Source of the DNA: Micromonospora sp. WMMD1155
GTDB lineage: Bacteria > Actinomycetota > Actinomycetes > Mycobacteriales > Micromonosporaceae
Length of the DNA stretch: 64,000 bases
Direction: 5' to 3'
NCBI RefSeq assembly: GCF_029581275.1
Contig: NZ_CP120742.1
Span: forward strand, 1,524,501 to 1,588,500
In this document: positions 29,203 to 37,745 of the stretch, one piece after another
How the letters are laid out: each line of letters begins with the position of its first letter
How positions within the stretch are numbered: position 1 is the stretch's first letter
Position numbers and translations under genes: made by a program
Notes under the pieces: model-generated
The model's input: only the letters and a program-made list of their open reading frames with translations
What the model was told of the DNA's origin: nothing
The model's database searches: none

Positions 29203-31002
29203 TCAGAAACTGTTCGGCTCGGTCAACCGCCAGGCCGCGTTGATCAGCCCGATGTGCGAGAGCGCCTGTGGGGTGTTGCCGAGCTGCATCCCGGTGGTCA
29301 GGTCGATCTGCTCGCTGAACAGTCCCAGGTCGTTGGAGAATCCGACCACCCGCTCGAACAGCGTCTCGGCCCGCTTCGGCTCCCCCGCCATCACCAGGCA
29401 CTCCACCAGCCAGAACGAGCACAGCAGGAAGCCGGCCGGGTCGGTCGTCCACCGCCGCAGCAACCCGCTCTCGGTGCCCAGGGCACGCTCGACCAACTCG
29501 ATGGTGGAGCGCATCCGCGGGTCGGTGGCCGGCAGGAAACGCGCCACCGGCATGGCGAGCACCGAGGCGTCCAGCTCCGGCGACCCGAACGCCCCGGTGA
29601 ACGCCCCGATCCGCTCGTTCCACCCCTCGCGCAGCACGGTGTCCCGGATCTCGTCGCGTACCGCGGCCCAGCGACGTGGGTCGGCCCGGTCGCCGAGCCG
29701 GTCGGCGAGCCCCACCGCCCGGTCCAGCGCCAGCCAGCAGGAGACCTTCGACGAGACGTAGTGGCGCTCCTCGTCCCGGGTCTCCCAGATGCCCCGGTCG
29801 GGCATGCGCCACGTCGCGGCCACCTGGTCGGTCAACCCGAGCACCATCTCCTCCAGCTCACCGTCGAACCTCGCGCCGAGGTAGTCGCGCAGCCGCCACA
29901 CCGCCGACATCACCTCCCCGGGCACGTCGAGCTGCCGCTGCCGCCAGGCGTCGTTGCCGACCCGGACCGGCCTGCTGTCGCGGTATCCGCGCAGGTGGTC
30001 GCAGTGGTGCTCGGAGATGTCCCGCTCGCCCTCCAACCCGAAGAGCACCGGCACGGGTTCGTCGCCGAACCGGCCGATCGAGCGGGCCGCCCAGGCGAAC
30101 AGCCGGGACGTCTCCTCGGGACAGGCCGCCACCCAGAGCGCGCGCATCGTCAACGAGAAGTCCCGCAGCCAGGAGTAGCGGTAGTCGTAGTTCCGGTCGC
30201 CACCGATCTGCTCGGGCAGCGAACTGGTCAGCGCGGCGGCGACCGCGCCACTGCGGGCGTACGTGAGGCCGGTCAGGACCGCCGCGCTGTGCCGGACGAG
30301 TTCGGGATACCGACCCTTGTAGATGTGCGTGTCGCGGAACGCCTGCCATGCCCGCGTCGTCTCGGCGAGGGCGGCCAGCGGTTCAATCCGGGCCGGCGGG
30401 CTGCCGTACACCTCACCGAACGCCGCGTCCATCCCGATCACCTGACCGGCGGAGATCTCGAACTCGTGGTGCACCCGGTCGACGTCCGCCCGCAGGTCCA
30501 GATCGTCGGCGCGCAACACCAGCACCACCGGGCCCGCGCCGGCCAGCACGCCGCCGTCCGGCTGCTCGTGAAAGTACGGCGTGAGCAGCCCGTACTCCGG
30601 TCGGGGCGCGAAGTCCAACGCCATTCGTACCCGCCCGGACAGCCCCTGCACCACCCGGATCAGCACGGCGGGCGAGTTCTTGCCCAACTCGTGCGCACGG
30701 GCCCCGACCTCGGCGGCGAGGGCGTCGGTGACCGCCACACTGCCCTGCGGCGTGTGGTGCACCGTCCGCAGCACCAGGGAGTCCGGCAGGTACGCCCGCT
30801 CCATCCGATGCCCCGGTCCGCCGACGCCCACCGGTGCCAGCTTGAAGTGCCCGGCCCCCGGGTCGAGCAGTCGCCCGAACACGGACGTCCCGTCGAACCG
30901 GTGCGGGCACCACCAGTCGACCGACCCGTCCTTGCCGACCAGGGCACCGGAACGGGAGTCCGAGAGGAATCCGTAGTCGGAGATCGCCGGCTGCTGCTCC
31001 AC
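29203..31002 (-). CDS. GH15-family glucoamylase/trehalase-like hydrolase
   Basis: 599 aa, normal length. N-terminal beta-sandwich domain beginning ISDYGFLSDSRSGALV and DGSVDWWCPHRFD, then an (alpha/alpha)6 barrel: DRNYDYRYSWLRDFSLTMRAL near 270, the catalytic glutamate region DRGIWETRDEERHY near 405, and FLLCSFWLVECLVMAGEPKRAE near 540. Mycobacterial homologues are trehalases and others are glucoamylases or dextranases, so the substrate is an alpha-glucoside. No signal peptide, so the enzyme is cytosolic. The start is GTG. It runs convergent with threonine synthase, stops 18 bases apart. Confidence 0.88.
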   Translation of the reverse strand: MEQQPAISDYGFLSDSRSGALVGKDGSVDWWCPHRFDGTSVFGRLLDPGAGHFKLAPVGVGGPGHRMERAYLPDSLVLRTVHHTPQGSVAVTDALAAEVGARAHELGKNSPAVLIRVVQGLSGRVRMALDFAPRPEYGLLTPYFHEQPDGGVLAGAGPVVLVLRADDLDLRADVDRVHHEFEISAGQVIGMDAAFGEVYGSPPARIEPLAALAETTRAWQAFRDTHIYKGRYPELVRHSAAVLTGLTYARSGAVAAALTSSLPEQIGGDRNYDYRYSWLRDFSLTMRALWVAACPEETSRLFAWAARSIGRFGDEPVPVLFGLEGERDISEHHCDHLRGYRDSRPVRVGNDAWRQRQLDVPGEVMSAVWRLRDYLGARFDGELEEMVLGLTDQVAATWRMPDRGIWETRDEERHYVSSKVSCWLALDRAVGLADRLGDRADPRRWAAVRDEIRDTVLREGWNERIGAFTGAFGSPELDASVLAMPVARFLPATDPRMRSTIELVERALGTESGLLRRWTTDPAGFLLCSFWLVECLVMAGEPKRAETLFERVVGFSNDLGLFSEQIDLTTGMQLGNTPQALSHIGLINAAWRLTEPNSF

Positions 31003-31050
31003 CCGCCGCGGGTACCCACGTGGGGCCGGATCAGGCAGCCGGCGGCCCGA

Positions 31051-31455
31051 TCACTCGGTCGGTGGCTCGTCCTCGCCCGCCGCCTCCGCCGCGTCGGCCT
31101 CCTCCTTGGTCCGGTGCACGGCCTGGTCGGCGTGCTCCGGCGGGCCGTAGACGGTGTAGAGCACCAGCGGGTTGGGCCCGGTGTTGACGAAGTTGTGCGT
31201 GGTGCCGGACGGCACCACGACCAGATCGCCCGCGGCGACCTTCCGCTTCTCGCCGGCGACCCGGGCCTCGCCGACGCCGCTGACGAACGTCAGGATCTGG
31301 TCGATGCCCTCGTGGACCTCCTCGCCGATCTCGCCACCGGCGGGGATGGTCATGATGACCAACTGGGTGTGCTCACCGGTCCACAGCACCCGCCGGAAAT
31401 CCGGGCTCTTCTCGGCGACCGTCGCGATCGTGAAATGCTCCATGCCGACGCTCAT
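31051..31455 (-). CDS. cupin-domain protein
   Basis: 134 aa from the ATG at 31455; an ATG at 31443 would remove four residues. Single conserved beta-barrel: first cupin motif EVHEGIDQILTFVSGVGEARVAG (about 46-70) with metal-ligand His and Glu, second motif VPSGTTHNFVNTG (about 85-98) with His. The C-terminus is acidic and disordered (AAEAAGEDEPPTE). Proteins of this type are common next to GH15 genes, but the role is unknown (a sugar isomerase-like or sensor role is conceivable). The spacer to the sulfotransferase (31456-31711) shows nothing coding. Confidence 0.85.
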   Translation of the reverse strand: MSVGMEHFTIATVAEKSPDFRRVLWTGEHTQLVIMTIPAGGEIGEEVHEGIDQILTFVSGVGEARVAGEKRKVAAGDLVVVPSGTTHNFVNTGPNPLVLYTVYGPPEHADQAVHRTKEEADAAEAAGEDEPPTE

Positions 31456-31711
31456 ACCCCGTTCGGCAGTACGCCACGCCGGGACTCGCAGATGGTGGAA
31501 TTCCCCACGTCCGGCGGGTTTGGACCCGCCCGGACCGGGGATCGACAACCCGACCGGCACGAACAGCCGGTCGAGCCAGGTCCCCGCCGGCGTACCGCCG
31601 AACGGCTGCGGTGGTGGGAGACGGCCAGAGCGCGGCGACGTTGCGACCACGGTCCAACGGCGCCGCGCGCTCGTTCCACCCCACCCCACCCGCGCAGGGT
31701 CGGCGGAGGGG

Positions 31712-32590
31712 CTAGCGGTGCAGCCAGGTGAGCAGGTCGGGCGGGGCCAGCGCGGCCACGCGCTTCTCGTAGCGGGCCCGGTCGTCGGCGTCCAGCAGAT
31801 CGCGGCCCTGCCCCGAGCCGCCCTGCCGGAAGAAGGCCCGGCGGTCGCGCAGCACGCCGAGCGTGTCCGGAGCGAGCCGGTCGGCGCGTTCCCGCATCCG
31901 ACCGAAGGTCGCCGCCTCGACCAGGTCCGGCCCCGGGCTCGGGAGATCCCATCGCTCGGCGAGCCGGCGCATCTCACCACCCAGGTCGGCCAGCAGGTCG
32001 TCGTAGTGCACCAGCTCGACGTTCGGCTCGTGTCGACGCGCCCAGGCGTCGTTCAGGTGCAGCAGCACCCCGGGCAGCGAATCCAGCTCGGCGCGCGGGT
32101 CCACCTCGTGGTCGACCCAGCTGCGCAGCCACTGCTCCACCGGCGCGCGCTCGCGGGTCGGCCCGGACGGGGCAGGTTGGCCGGTCAGCTCGGCGAGGCG
32201 TACGCGATCCAGGTTGCCCGCCTGGTGGTAGAGGGAGACCGCCATGTCCAACGGGTGCCGGGCCACCACCACGTAGTGCACCCGGGGTTCGAGGGGTACC
32301 CCGTCCAGTGGGGTGTGTGTCTTGATGAACCGCCGGTGCGGCTGCGCGGCCAACCTGTCGAACACCACGTCCCGGGGCTCGGCGAGCCAGTCCAGCCAGG
32401 GCGACAGCACGTTCAGCGGCGCCGGCGGCTCGGGAGTGCCCAGCACCAGCAGCGCGCAGATCATCTGCATCCAGGTGGTGCCGCTCTTGGACCGGGTACT
32501 GATCACGATGTCGCCGTCGCGGAACGGGAATCCGGCCCACCGGGCGCTGTCCTCGTCGTCGGAACGGTATCGGTGCGCTGGCTCGGGCAT
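31712..32590 (-). CDS. PAPS-dependent sulfotransferase
   Basis: 292 aa. The 5'-phosphosulfate binding loop RSKSGTTWMQMI is at about 33-44 and the 3'-phosphate site VVARHPLDMAVSLYHQAGN at about 108-126, as in cytosolic sulfotransferases. The catalytic base is likely the histidine of KTHTPL near 91. It transfers sulfate from PAPS to a hydroxyl of a small molecule or lipid. TACCAT at 32597-32602 lies six bases before the ATG, a leaderless arrangement. It is divergent from the beta-family protein gene. Confidence 0.9.
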   Translation of the reverse strand: MPEPAHRYRSDDEDSARWAGFPFRDGDIVISTRSKSGTTWMQMICALLVLGTPEPPAPLNVLSPWLDWLAEPRDVVFDRLAAQPHRRFIKTHTPLDGVPLEPRVHYVVVARHPLDMAVSLYHQAGNLDRVRLAELTGQPAPSGPTRERAPVEQWLRSWVDHEVDPRAELDSLPGVLLHLNDAWARRHEPNVELVHYDDLLADLGGEMRRLAERWDLPSPGPDLVEAATFGRMRERADRLAPDTLGVLRDRRAFFRQGGSGQGRDLLDADDRARYEKRVAALAPPDLLTWLHR

Positions 32591-32596
32591 CGGAGG

Positions 32597-32676
32597 ATGG
32601 TAGTCGCGCAGGCGACAGTCGCGCAGCCGAATTCCGACTCCACGAGCTGTGACATATGCCTATGCCTGGCTAGATT
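32597..32676. promoter_or_regulatory. divergent promoters of sulfotransferase and beta-family genes
   Basis: Minus strand: TACCAT (32597-32602), six bases before the sulfotransferase ATG. Plus strand: GTGACA (32649-32654), a 16-base spacer, then TAGATT (32671-32676) five bases before the ATG at 32682. Both genes look leaderless and share this 91-base gap. Confidence 0.5.
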
Positions 32677-32681
32677 GAAGT

Positions 32682-33749
32682 ATGGTGCCCGCCCACGGGA
32701 GCCGGGCGGCGGAACCGGTTTACCGCCCCATCCTCGCCTGCCGTCGAGGTGAGCTGGACGCCCTGAGCCACCTCGACCCCACGGCCACCACACTCGTCGC
32801 CCCGATCCTGGAGATCGGCACGATCGACCGGTCCACACTGGATTCCCTCCGCCGACTACCGGCCGGGTTGCTGCCGGCCGTCGACGTCAGCGGCATTCCC
32901 GACGGCCGCGCGGCGGAGCTGAGTCGTTGGGGCGTACCCCTGGTGCCGGTCATCGGTCTCGCGGAGAGCGACCACCGGTTGGTCGCGCACGGCGCGGCGG
33001 CGCGGGCCTGCGGTCGGCGGGCGCTGGTCCGCCTGCGGGCCGCACAGGACCGGGCCGGGCCGGACGCGAGCACCGCGGCCGTCGAACGGGTCTGGCGGTC
33101 CACCGACCTCGCCCCGGAGGAGTGCGACCTGTTGGTGGACGCGGGAGACGTGTGCTGCCCGGCGGATGTGCGGGTGGCCGAGCCACGGGTACGCCGTCTG
33201 CTGGACTGGGCGCGCCGGCACGCCTGGCGGTCGGTGACCGTGGCAGCGGGCGGCATGCCGCCCACCCTGTCCCGACTGCCGACCGACGAGCCGGTCCGGC
33301 TGGAACGCTGGGACTGGCAGCTCTGGCAGCGGCTGGCCGACGTCGGGGTCGACTACGGCGACTACGGGGTCCACCCGGCCGTTCCCGGCACCGGTGACCC
33401 CGGTGACCGGCTGCCGACGGTGCGGTACACCGACGACGGCAGCTGGTGGGTCTACCGCTGGGCACGCAGGGGTGGCCGGGGCGAGGAGCGGTTCGCCGAC
33501 CTGTGCCGAACGTTGGTGTCGGCGTCGCACTGGCCGAGCACCGGTGCGGCGTTCTCCTGGGGCGACCACGAGTTGGCCCGCCGGGCCCGCCGAGGCGCCG
33601 GTGCCGGTTCGGCCGCCAACTGGGCGGCCTGGAGCACCTCACACCACCTGGCGTACGTGCTCGCCACGCTGTCGCGCCCGGACGGCGACACCGCACCGAG
33701 CCGGCACCACCGGCCCGGTCCGCCGCAGCGCGGGCGCTCGCTGCGGTGA
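32682..33749 (+). CDS. beta-family protein (T4 beta-like, PF14350 type)
   Basis: 355 aa. The order YRPILACRRGELDALSHL at the N-terminus, LRRLPAGLLPAVDV near 60, VPVIGLAE near 88, LERWDWQLWQRL near 207, VDYGDYGVHP near 222, VRYTDDGSWWVYR near 247 and FSWGDHELA near 290 matches the beta-protein family named after a phage T4 protein. The family is scattered in bacteria and often found in accessory regions; its biochemical role is unknown. Here it is alone, with no restriction or toxin partner. About 25 C-terminal residues are Arg/Pro-rich and disordered. Confidence 0.72.
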   Translation: MVPAHGSRAAEPVYRPILACRRGELDALSHLDPTATTLVAPILEIGTIDRSTLDSLRRLPAGLLPAVDVSGIPDGRAAELSRWGVPLVPVIGLAESDHRLVAHGAAARACGRRALVRLRAAQDRAGPDASTAAVERVWRSTDLAPEECDLLVDAGDVCCPADVRVAEPRVRRLLDWARRHAWRSVTVAAGGMPPTLSRLPTDEPVRLERWDWQLWQRLADVGVDYGDYGVHPAVPGTGDPGDRLPTVRYTDDGSWWVYRWARRGGRGEERFADLCRTLVSASHWPSTGAAFSWGDHELARRARRGAGAGSAANWAAWSTSHHLAYVLATLSRPDGDTAPSRHHRPGPPQRGRSLR

Positions 33750-33758
33750 GACGGGTGG

Positions 33759-34040
33759 CTACTGCTTCTCGGTGAAGCCGAACTGGATGATGCCCTCGTC
33801 GTCGACGGTGGCGTCCACCGAGGCGTCGCCGAGCAGTTCGGCGGCGTCCTCGTCCAGGAAGATGCGGGCGCCCTGGTTGTCGACCACCCGATCGCCCTGC
33901 ACCGGCTCGGGCACCAGCTCCACGGTGAGCGAGCCGGCCTCGGTGTCGGCGGCGATCCGCACTCCGCCGCCCTCGGCGACGTCCTGCTGGTTGGCGAGGT
34001 CACGGATGACGAGCACGGCATTGTCGGTCATGGTGAGCAT
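33759..34040 (-). CDS. HesB/IscA-like domain protein lacking cysteines
   Basis: 93 aa from the ATG at 34040 (gaggag eight bases upstream). The pattern AVLVIRDLANQQ, GGVRIAA, LVPEPVQGDRVVDNQGARIFLDEDAAELL and FGFTEKQ follows the HesB-like fold of A-type Fe-S carriers. All three cysteines that bind the cluster in IscA are missing; the protein has no cysteine at all. A role in Fe-S transfer is therefore unlikely. The next 195 bases (34041-34234) hold nothing recognisable. Confidence 0.75.
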   Translation of the reverse strand: MLTMTDNAVLVIRDLANQQDVAEGGGVRIAADTEAGSLTVELVPEPVQGDRVVDNQGARIFLDEDAAELLGDASVDATVDDEGIIQFGFTEKQ

Positions 34041-34234
34041 GAGCGGAACTCCTCGTGGAATCTCGGCTCCCGGTCGGAACCTTCGCAGACCGAACGATCG
34101 GCCCGCGTACGAGCACACCGGGGAGGCGACAGAAGGGGCGAACGGCCATCGCCGTCGCATCGACATCGGGGCAGCTGCAGGCCCCGCCACCACCACCGTG
34201 CCCGCTGACCGGCGATCCGTCAAATAGAGCCGGA

Positions 34235-35368
34235 TCAGTCGAGGGCGGGGGCCGGGGCGAGCCGGGCGCGAATCTCGTTGACCGCCGCGCGACCGGCCCG
34301 GTTGGCGCCGATCGTGCTGGCCGAGGGGCCGTAACCGACCAGGTGAACCCGCTCGTCGGCGACCACCCGGGTGCCGTCCATCGTGATACCGCCGCCCGGC
34401 GCGCGCAGCCCCAGGGGGGCGAGATGGTCGATGGCGGCACGGAAGCCGGTGCACCAGAGGATCACGTCCGCCGGCACGAAGCGCCCATCCGCCCAGGCCA
34501 CCCCGTCGGGTGTGATCCGGTCGAACACGGGTAGCCGGTCCAGGACGCCCCGCTCACGCAGCCGGCGTACCTCCGGCGTGACCGGCAGCCCGGTCACGCC
34601 CACCACGCTGCCCGGTGGGCGGCCCTCCCGGACCGCCTCGTCCACCCGGGCCACCGCGGCGCGGCCCGACTCCGGGCCGAACTCCTCGTCCCGGAACTCG
34701 GGCGGTCGACGGGTCACCCAGGTGGTGGCCGCCGCGACGGTGGAGACCTCGCCGAGCAGCTGCACGGCGGAGGTTCCCCCGCCCACGACCACCACCCGCA
34801 GCCCGGCGAACTCGGCCGGCCCCCGGTAGTCGGCAGTGTGCAGTTGCCGGCCCCGGAACGACTCCCGACCCGGGTAGTGCGGCCAGAACGGCCTGGTCCA
34901 GGTGCCGGTCGCGTTGATCAGTGCCCGGGCGATCCACCGGTCCTGGTCGGTGTGCACGTCCAGCCGCCCGTCCGGACGGGAGCGCACCGCACGGACCCGC
35001 ACCGGCCGTCGTACCGGCAGGTCGAACGTCTTCTCGTACGCGGCGAAGTAGGCGCGTACCTGCTCGGCCGCCGGGCGGTGGGGCTGCACGGGCGGAAGAG
35101 GCAGCCCGGGCAGGTCGTGGAAGCCGTGCACGCGGTCGAAGACGAGCGTCGGCCAGCGGTGCTGCCACGCCCCACCCGGCCCGTCGTCGCCGTCGAGGAT
35201 GACGAAGCCGGCGCCGGGCAGGAAGCCGGTGCGGCGCAGGTGGTAGCCGGCGCTCAGGCCGGCCTGACCGGCGCCGATCACCACGACGTCCACGGGGTGG
35301 GTGTCCACGTGGTGTGCAACGCCGAGCCCGGCACCGCTGTGCCCGCCGTCGGCCGTCGCGCCGATCAC
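34235..35368 (-). CDS. FAD/NAD(P)-binding monooxygenase (FMO-like)
   Basis: 377 aa with a GTG start. The FAD motif GAGQAGLSAGYHL is at about residues 32-44, followed by GPGGAWQHRWPTLVFDRVHGFHDLPGLPL. A second NADP Rossmann motif, VVVGGGTSAVQLLGE, is near 190, and an ATG-type segment VILWCTGFRAAIDHL near 305. This matches flavin-containing monooxygenase or putative flavoprotein CzcO-like proteins. Substrate unknown. It is divergent from the aquaporin gene, with only 44 bases between start codons. A shorter start is possible because about 25 N-terminal residues precede the Rossmann strand. Confidence 0.87.
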   Translation of the reverse strand: MIGATADGGHSGAGLGVAHHVDTHPVDVVVIGAGQAGLSAGYHLRRTGFLPGAGFVILDGDDGPGGAWQHRWPTLVFDRVHGFHDLPGLPLPPVQPHRPAAEQVRAYFAAYEKTFDLPVRRPVRVRAVRSRPDGRLDVHTDQDRWIARALINATGTWTRPFWPHYPGRESFRGRQLHTADYRGPAEFAGLRVVVVGGGTSAVQLLGEVSTVAAATTWVTRRPPEFRDEEFGPESGRAAVARVDEAVREGRPPGSVVGVTGLPVTPEVRRLRERGVLDRLPVFDRITPDGVAWADGRFVPADVILWCTGFRAAIDHLAPLGLRAPGGGITMDGTRVVADERVHLVGYGPSASTIGANRAGRAAVNEIRARLAPAPALD

Positions 35369-35400
35369 AGACTTTTGCCAACACCCCCCTGACCTGCGCC

Positions 35401-35406
35401 TACGCT
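35401..35406 (+). promoter_or_regulatory. leaderless -10 element for the aquaporin gene
   Basis: TACGCT, six bases, then the ATG at 35413. There is no ribosome-binding sequence, in line with leaderless initiation. Confidence 0.5.
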
Positions 35407-35412
35407 GAGTGA

Positions 35413-36129
35413 ATGAGCGACTTCCGGCGGTACGCGGCTGAGTTCCTCGGCACTCTGCTGCTGGTCTTCTTCGGAGTGGGCAGCGCGGTCGCCGCGCGGG
35501 TTCAGGGTGGCGTGGTGGTGGTCGCCCTGTCGTTCGGGTTCGTGATGCTGGCGCTCGTCTACACGATCGGCCCGCTCTCCGGCAGTCACGTCAATCCGGC
35601 GGTGACCCTCGGCGTCCTGCTCTCCGGAAAGATCTCGGTGCTCGGCGCGGTGGCGTACTGGATCGCCCAGTTCGTGGGTGCGACGGTGGCCGCCTTCGTG
35701 CTCTGGGCGCTGACGCGTTGGGGTGACGTCGCGGACCAGACCGGGGCGCTGGGCACGAACGGTTACGGCGCCCACATCAACCGGGGCGGCGCGGCGGTAC
35801 TGGAGGTCGTGCTGACATTCCTGTTCGTCCTCGTCGTCCTGGTGGTGACCAGTCGGAGCGAGAACCCGGGTACCGCCGGGGTGGCCATCGGGTTGGCCCT
35901 CGCGGCGACCCAACTGGTCGGCGTGACGCTGACCGGTGCGGCGGTCAACCCGGCCCGGGCGTTCGGCCCGGCGGTCTTCGAGGGTGGCGTGGCCCTGCGG
36001 CAACTCTGGGTGTTCATCGTCTTCCCGCTGCTCGGCGGGGCGCTCGCCGCCCTGGTCGCCCCCTTGGTGATGGGCGCGCAGCGGCACTACTGGGGCGGGC
36101 ACGAGAAGTCGGTCGGACGGCCCACGTAG
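35413..36129 (+). CDS. MIP-family aquaporin/glycerol channel
   Basis: 238 aa, six transmembrane helices. The two half-helix motifs are NPAV (in GSHVNPAVTLGVLL near 63) and NPAR (in GAAVNPARAFGPAVF near 180), so the pore is intact. The AEFLGTLLLVFFG start is typical. Water channel rather than glycerol facilitator is more likely from the short loops, but I cannot decide. The downstream gene converges 22 bases away. Confidence 0.93.
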   Translation: MSDFRRYAAEFLGTLLLVFFGVGSAVAARVQGGVVVVALSFGFVMLALVYTIGPLSGSHVNPAVTLGVLLSGKISVLGAVAYWIAQFVGATVAAFVLWALTRWGDVADQTGALGTNGYGAHINRGGAAVLEVVLTFLFVLVVLVVTSRSENPGTAGVAIGLALAATQLVGVTLTGAAVNPARAFGPAVFEGGVALRQLWVFIVFPLLGGALAALVAPLVMGAQRHYWGGHEKSVGRPT

Positions 36130-36151
36130 CCCGGCTGGCAGTAACGCGGCC

Positions 36152-36481
36152 TCAGGCCGGACGGTCCGGCGGGGGGACCACCGCCGTCGGGTCACCGCGC
36201 TCGATCAGCGCGGCGATCTCGGCGGCCCGCAGCCCGCGCAGCGCCAGCACCCGGGTGCCCCAGCGGTGCAGGCGGCACGGATGTGGGCTGGCATCGTTGC
36301 GGCAGACAACTCCCCCGGACCACCTCCGAGGGGCGTGCACCACCACGGCCCGCACCGCGAACTGGGTGTCCTCGCCCGTCACGTACGGCGGCAGGGGGAT
36401 GTCGCGGAGCCCCTCCCCGGACGCTGCACCGGCACCGGACGAAGCGGCGCGACGGATGCGGTGGGCGGTACTACTGCTCAT
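36152..36481 (-). CDS. small protein with CRND-x5-CRLHRWG motif, paralogue A
   Basis: 109 aa from the ATG at 36481 (ggagg, eight bases). No known domain. The core is TQFAVRAVVVHAPRRW, then VCRNDASPHPCRLHRWG (C-x8-C), then a helix VLALRGLRAAEIAALIERGDP. A second gene at 42023-42511 has the same core, so this is a protein family. The paired cysteines with nearby histidines may bind a metal. The first about 35 residues are Ala/Ser-rich. No partner gene is obvious. Confidence 0.75.
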   Translation of the reverse strand: MSSSTAHRIRRAASSGAGAASGEGLRDIPLPPYVTGEDTQFAVRAVVVHAPRRWSGGVVCRNDASPHPCRLHRWGTRVLALRGLRAAEIAALIERGDPTAVVPPPDRPA

Positions 36482-36595
36482 CTCCACTGCCTCCACACTG
36501 GATGGTTGGATGGGGACAGCAGAAAGCTACGGCCTGGTCGACAGTCGGCGACGGACAAACTGTCCCCGCTGTGCGGCCGCGCAGCGATCGGCCGG

Positions 36596-37546
36596 TCAGC
36601 GCACCGCCACGGCCTGGAGACCGACGTTGCCGCAGTGCGGAGTGAAGACCTTCTCGACTTTCCAGGTCAGCAGCAGTCGGGCGCCCTTCGGCACGGTGAA
36701 CGTGACGGTGAACTGGGCGCTCTTGCTCGTGTACGGGTCCTCCAGCGCCACGCTGCCGGCCGGCCCGCCGGTGGACAGCCGCGCCTCCAGACGCCCCCGG
36801 GCCATCCAGGTGCCGCCGTAGAGCTGGACCGTGCGCGGCTCACCGCTGCCGGCCACCGACAGGGAGAACCCGTTGCCGGCACCGCAGGTGTAGACACCGT
36901 CGGCGCTGTCCCGCGCCGACCGCTGCGACGAGCCGTCGGACCACCTGATGTGCTCCTGGTTGCCGTCCCAGGCGACCCGGGTGCCGGCACCGCCCTCGTC
37001 GACGATCTCGCCGGAGCCCGCACGTTTGCGGACCGACGAGTCGGCCCCGCGCTGCCCCCAGTGCATCCAGTCCCGGGTGCCCACGGCGGTGAGGTCGACC
37101 TCGGCGGGCATCTCGGCCCGGGTCACCGACAGCACCGGCGGCTGCTGTGCCGGCGGCGGGGCCGGGGCGGTCGCCGACGGTGTCGGGTCCGGCGAGGGCG
37201 GACGCTGGCGCGGACGCAGGCCGGGCTCCGCCACCCCCGCGTCAGCGGTGCGCCCGTCGGTGGCCGGGAAACCGGGAGAACGGGCGGCGACCCCGGTCAC
37301 ACCGTCCGGTCGAGCCGCCTGCTCGTCGTCGGGCGCCGGGTCCGACCGGATGCCGAGGTACGAGATCAACGCCGCCAGGCAGGCGAGTGCGGCGACCCCC
37401 TCCACGGCCCACCGACGGCGCTGTCGGGCACGGGCGAACCGGCGCGACGCGGTGCGGGTCTGCCCGGAGGCGGCGGCACCCGGGCGGTGCTTCGCCGATG
37501 CGTCCCCAGCACCCGAATCAGTCCGCGTGCGGTCTTCGTCCGCCAC
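36596..37546 (-). CDS. membrane-anchored protein with extracellular beta domain
   Basis: 316 aa from the GTG at 37546 (ggagg, five bases); a GTG at 37567 would add seven residues. Layout: basic cytosolic N-terminus (about 1-45), one transmembrane helix WAVEGVAALACLAALISYLG (about 47-66), a Pro-rich spacer (about 110-140) and an extracellular domain of about 180 residues. The latter starts VDLTAVGTRDWMHWGQRG and includes TVQLYGGTWMARGRLEARL and FTVTFTVPKGARLLLTWKVEKVF. The VDLTxxGTxDWxHWG block resembles small carbohydrate-binding-like beta modules on secreted hydrolases, but no catalytic domain is present. Function unknown. Confidence 0.72.
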   Translation of the reverse strand: MADEDRTRTDSGAGDASAKHRPGAAASGQTRTASRRFARARQRRRWAVEGVAALACLAALISYLGIRSDPAPDDEQAARPDGVTGVAARSPGFPATDGRTADAGVAEPGLRPRQRPPSPDPTPSATAPAPPPAQQPPVLSVTRAEMPAEVDLTAVGTRDWMHWGQRGADSSVRKRAGSGEIVDEGGAGTRVAWDGNQEHIRWSDGSSQRSARDSADGVYTCGAGNGFSLSVAGSGEPRTVQLYGGTWMARGRLEARLSTGGPAGSVALEDPYTSKSAQFTVTFTVPKGARLLLTWKVEKVFTPHCGNVGLQAVAVR

Positions 37547-37745
37547 CGACCCCTCCAACTCCACCACCCGGCCGCCGCCGACGACAGCGAATCACACCGT
37601 CCACTGTGGGCCGTTTCGCGTTCGTACCGGTGTGGACGACACGCTAGATCCGGACTGCCGGACGTGTCCAGCCCGCATCCCGGCGATGCCACCTGACCAC
37701 GCCCGCGCGGGTGGGCACTTGGGCAGGCCACGAGCGCCGCCCGGG

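Noticed and set aside
31456..31711. Possible gene or pseudogene between the cupin and sulfotransferase genes
   Set aside because: Frames here have no start signal and no family pattern; a short likeness to the GH15 gene is too brief to support a remnant.
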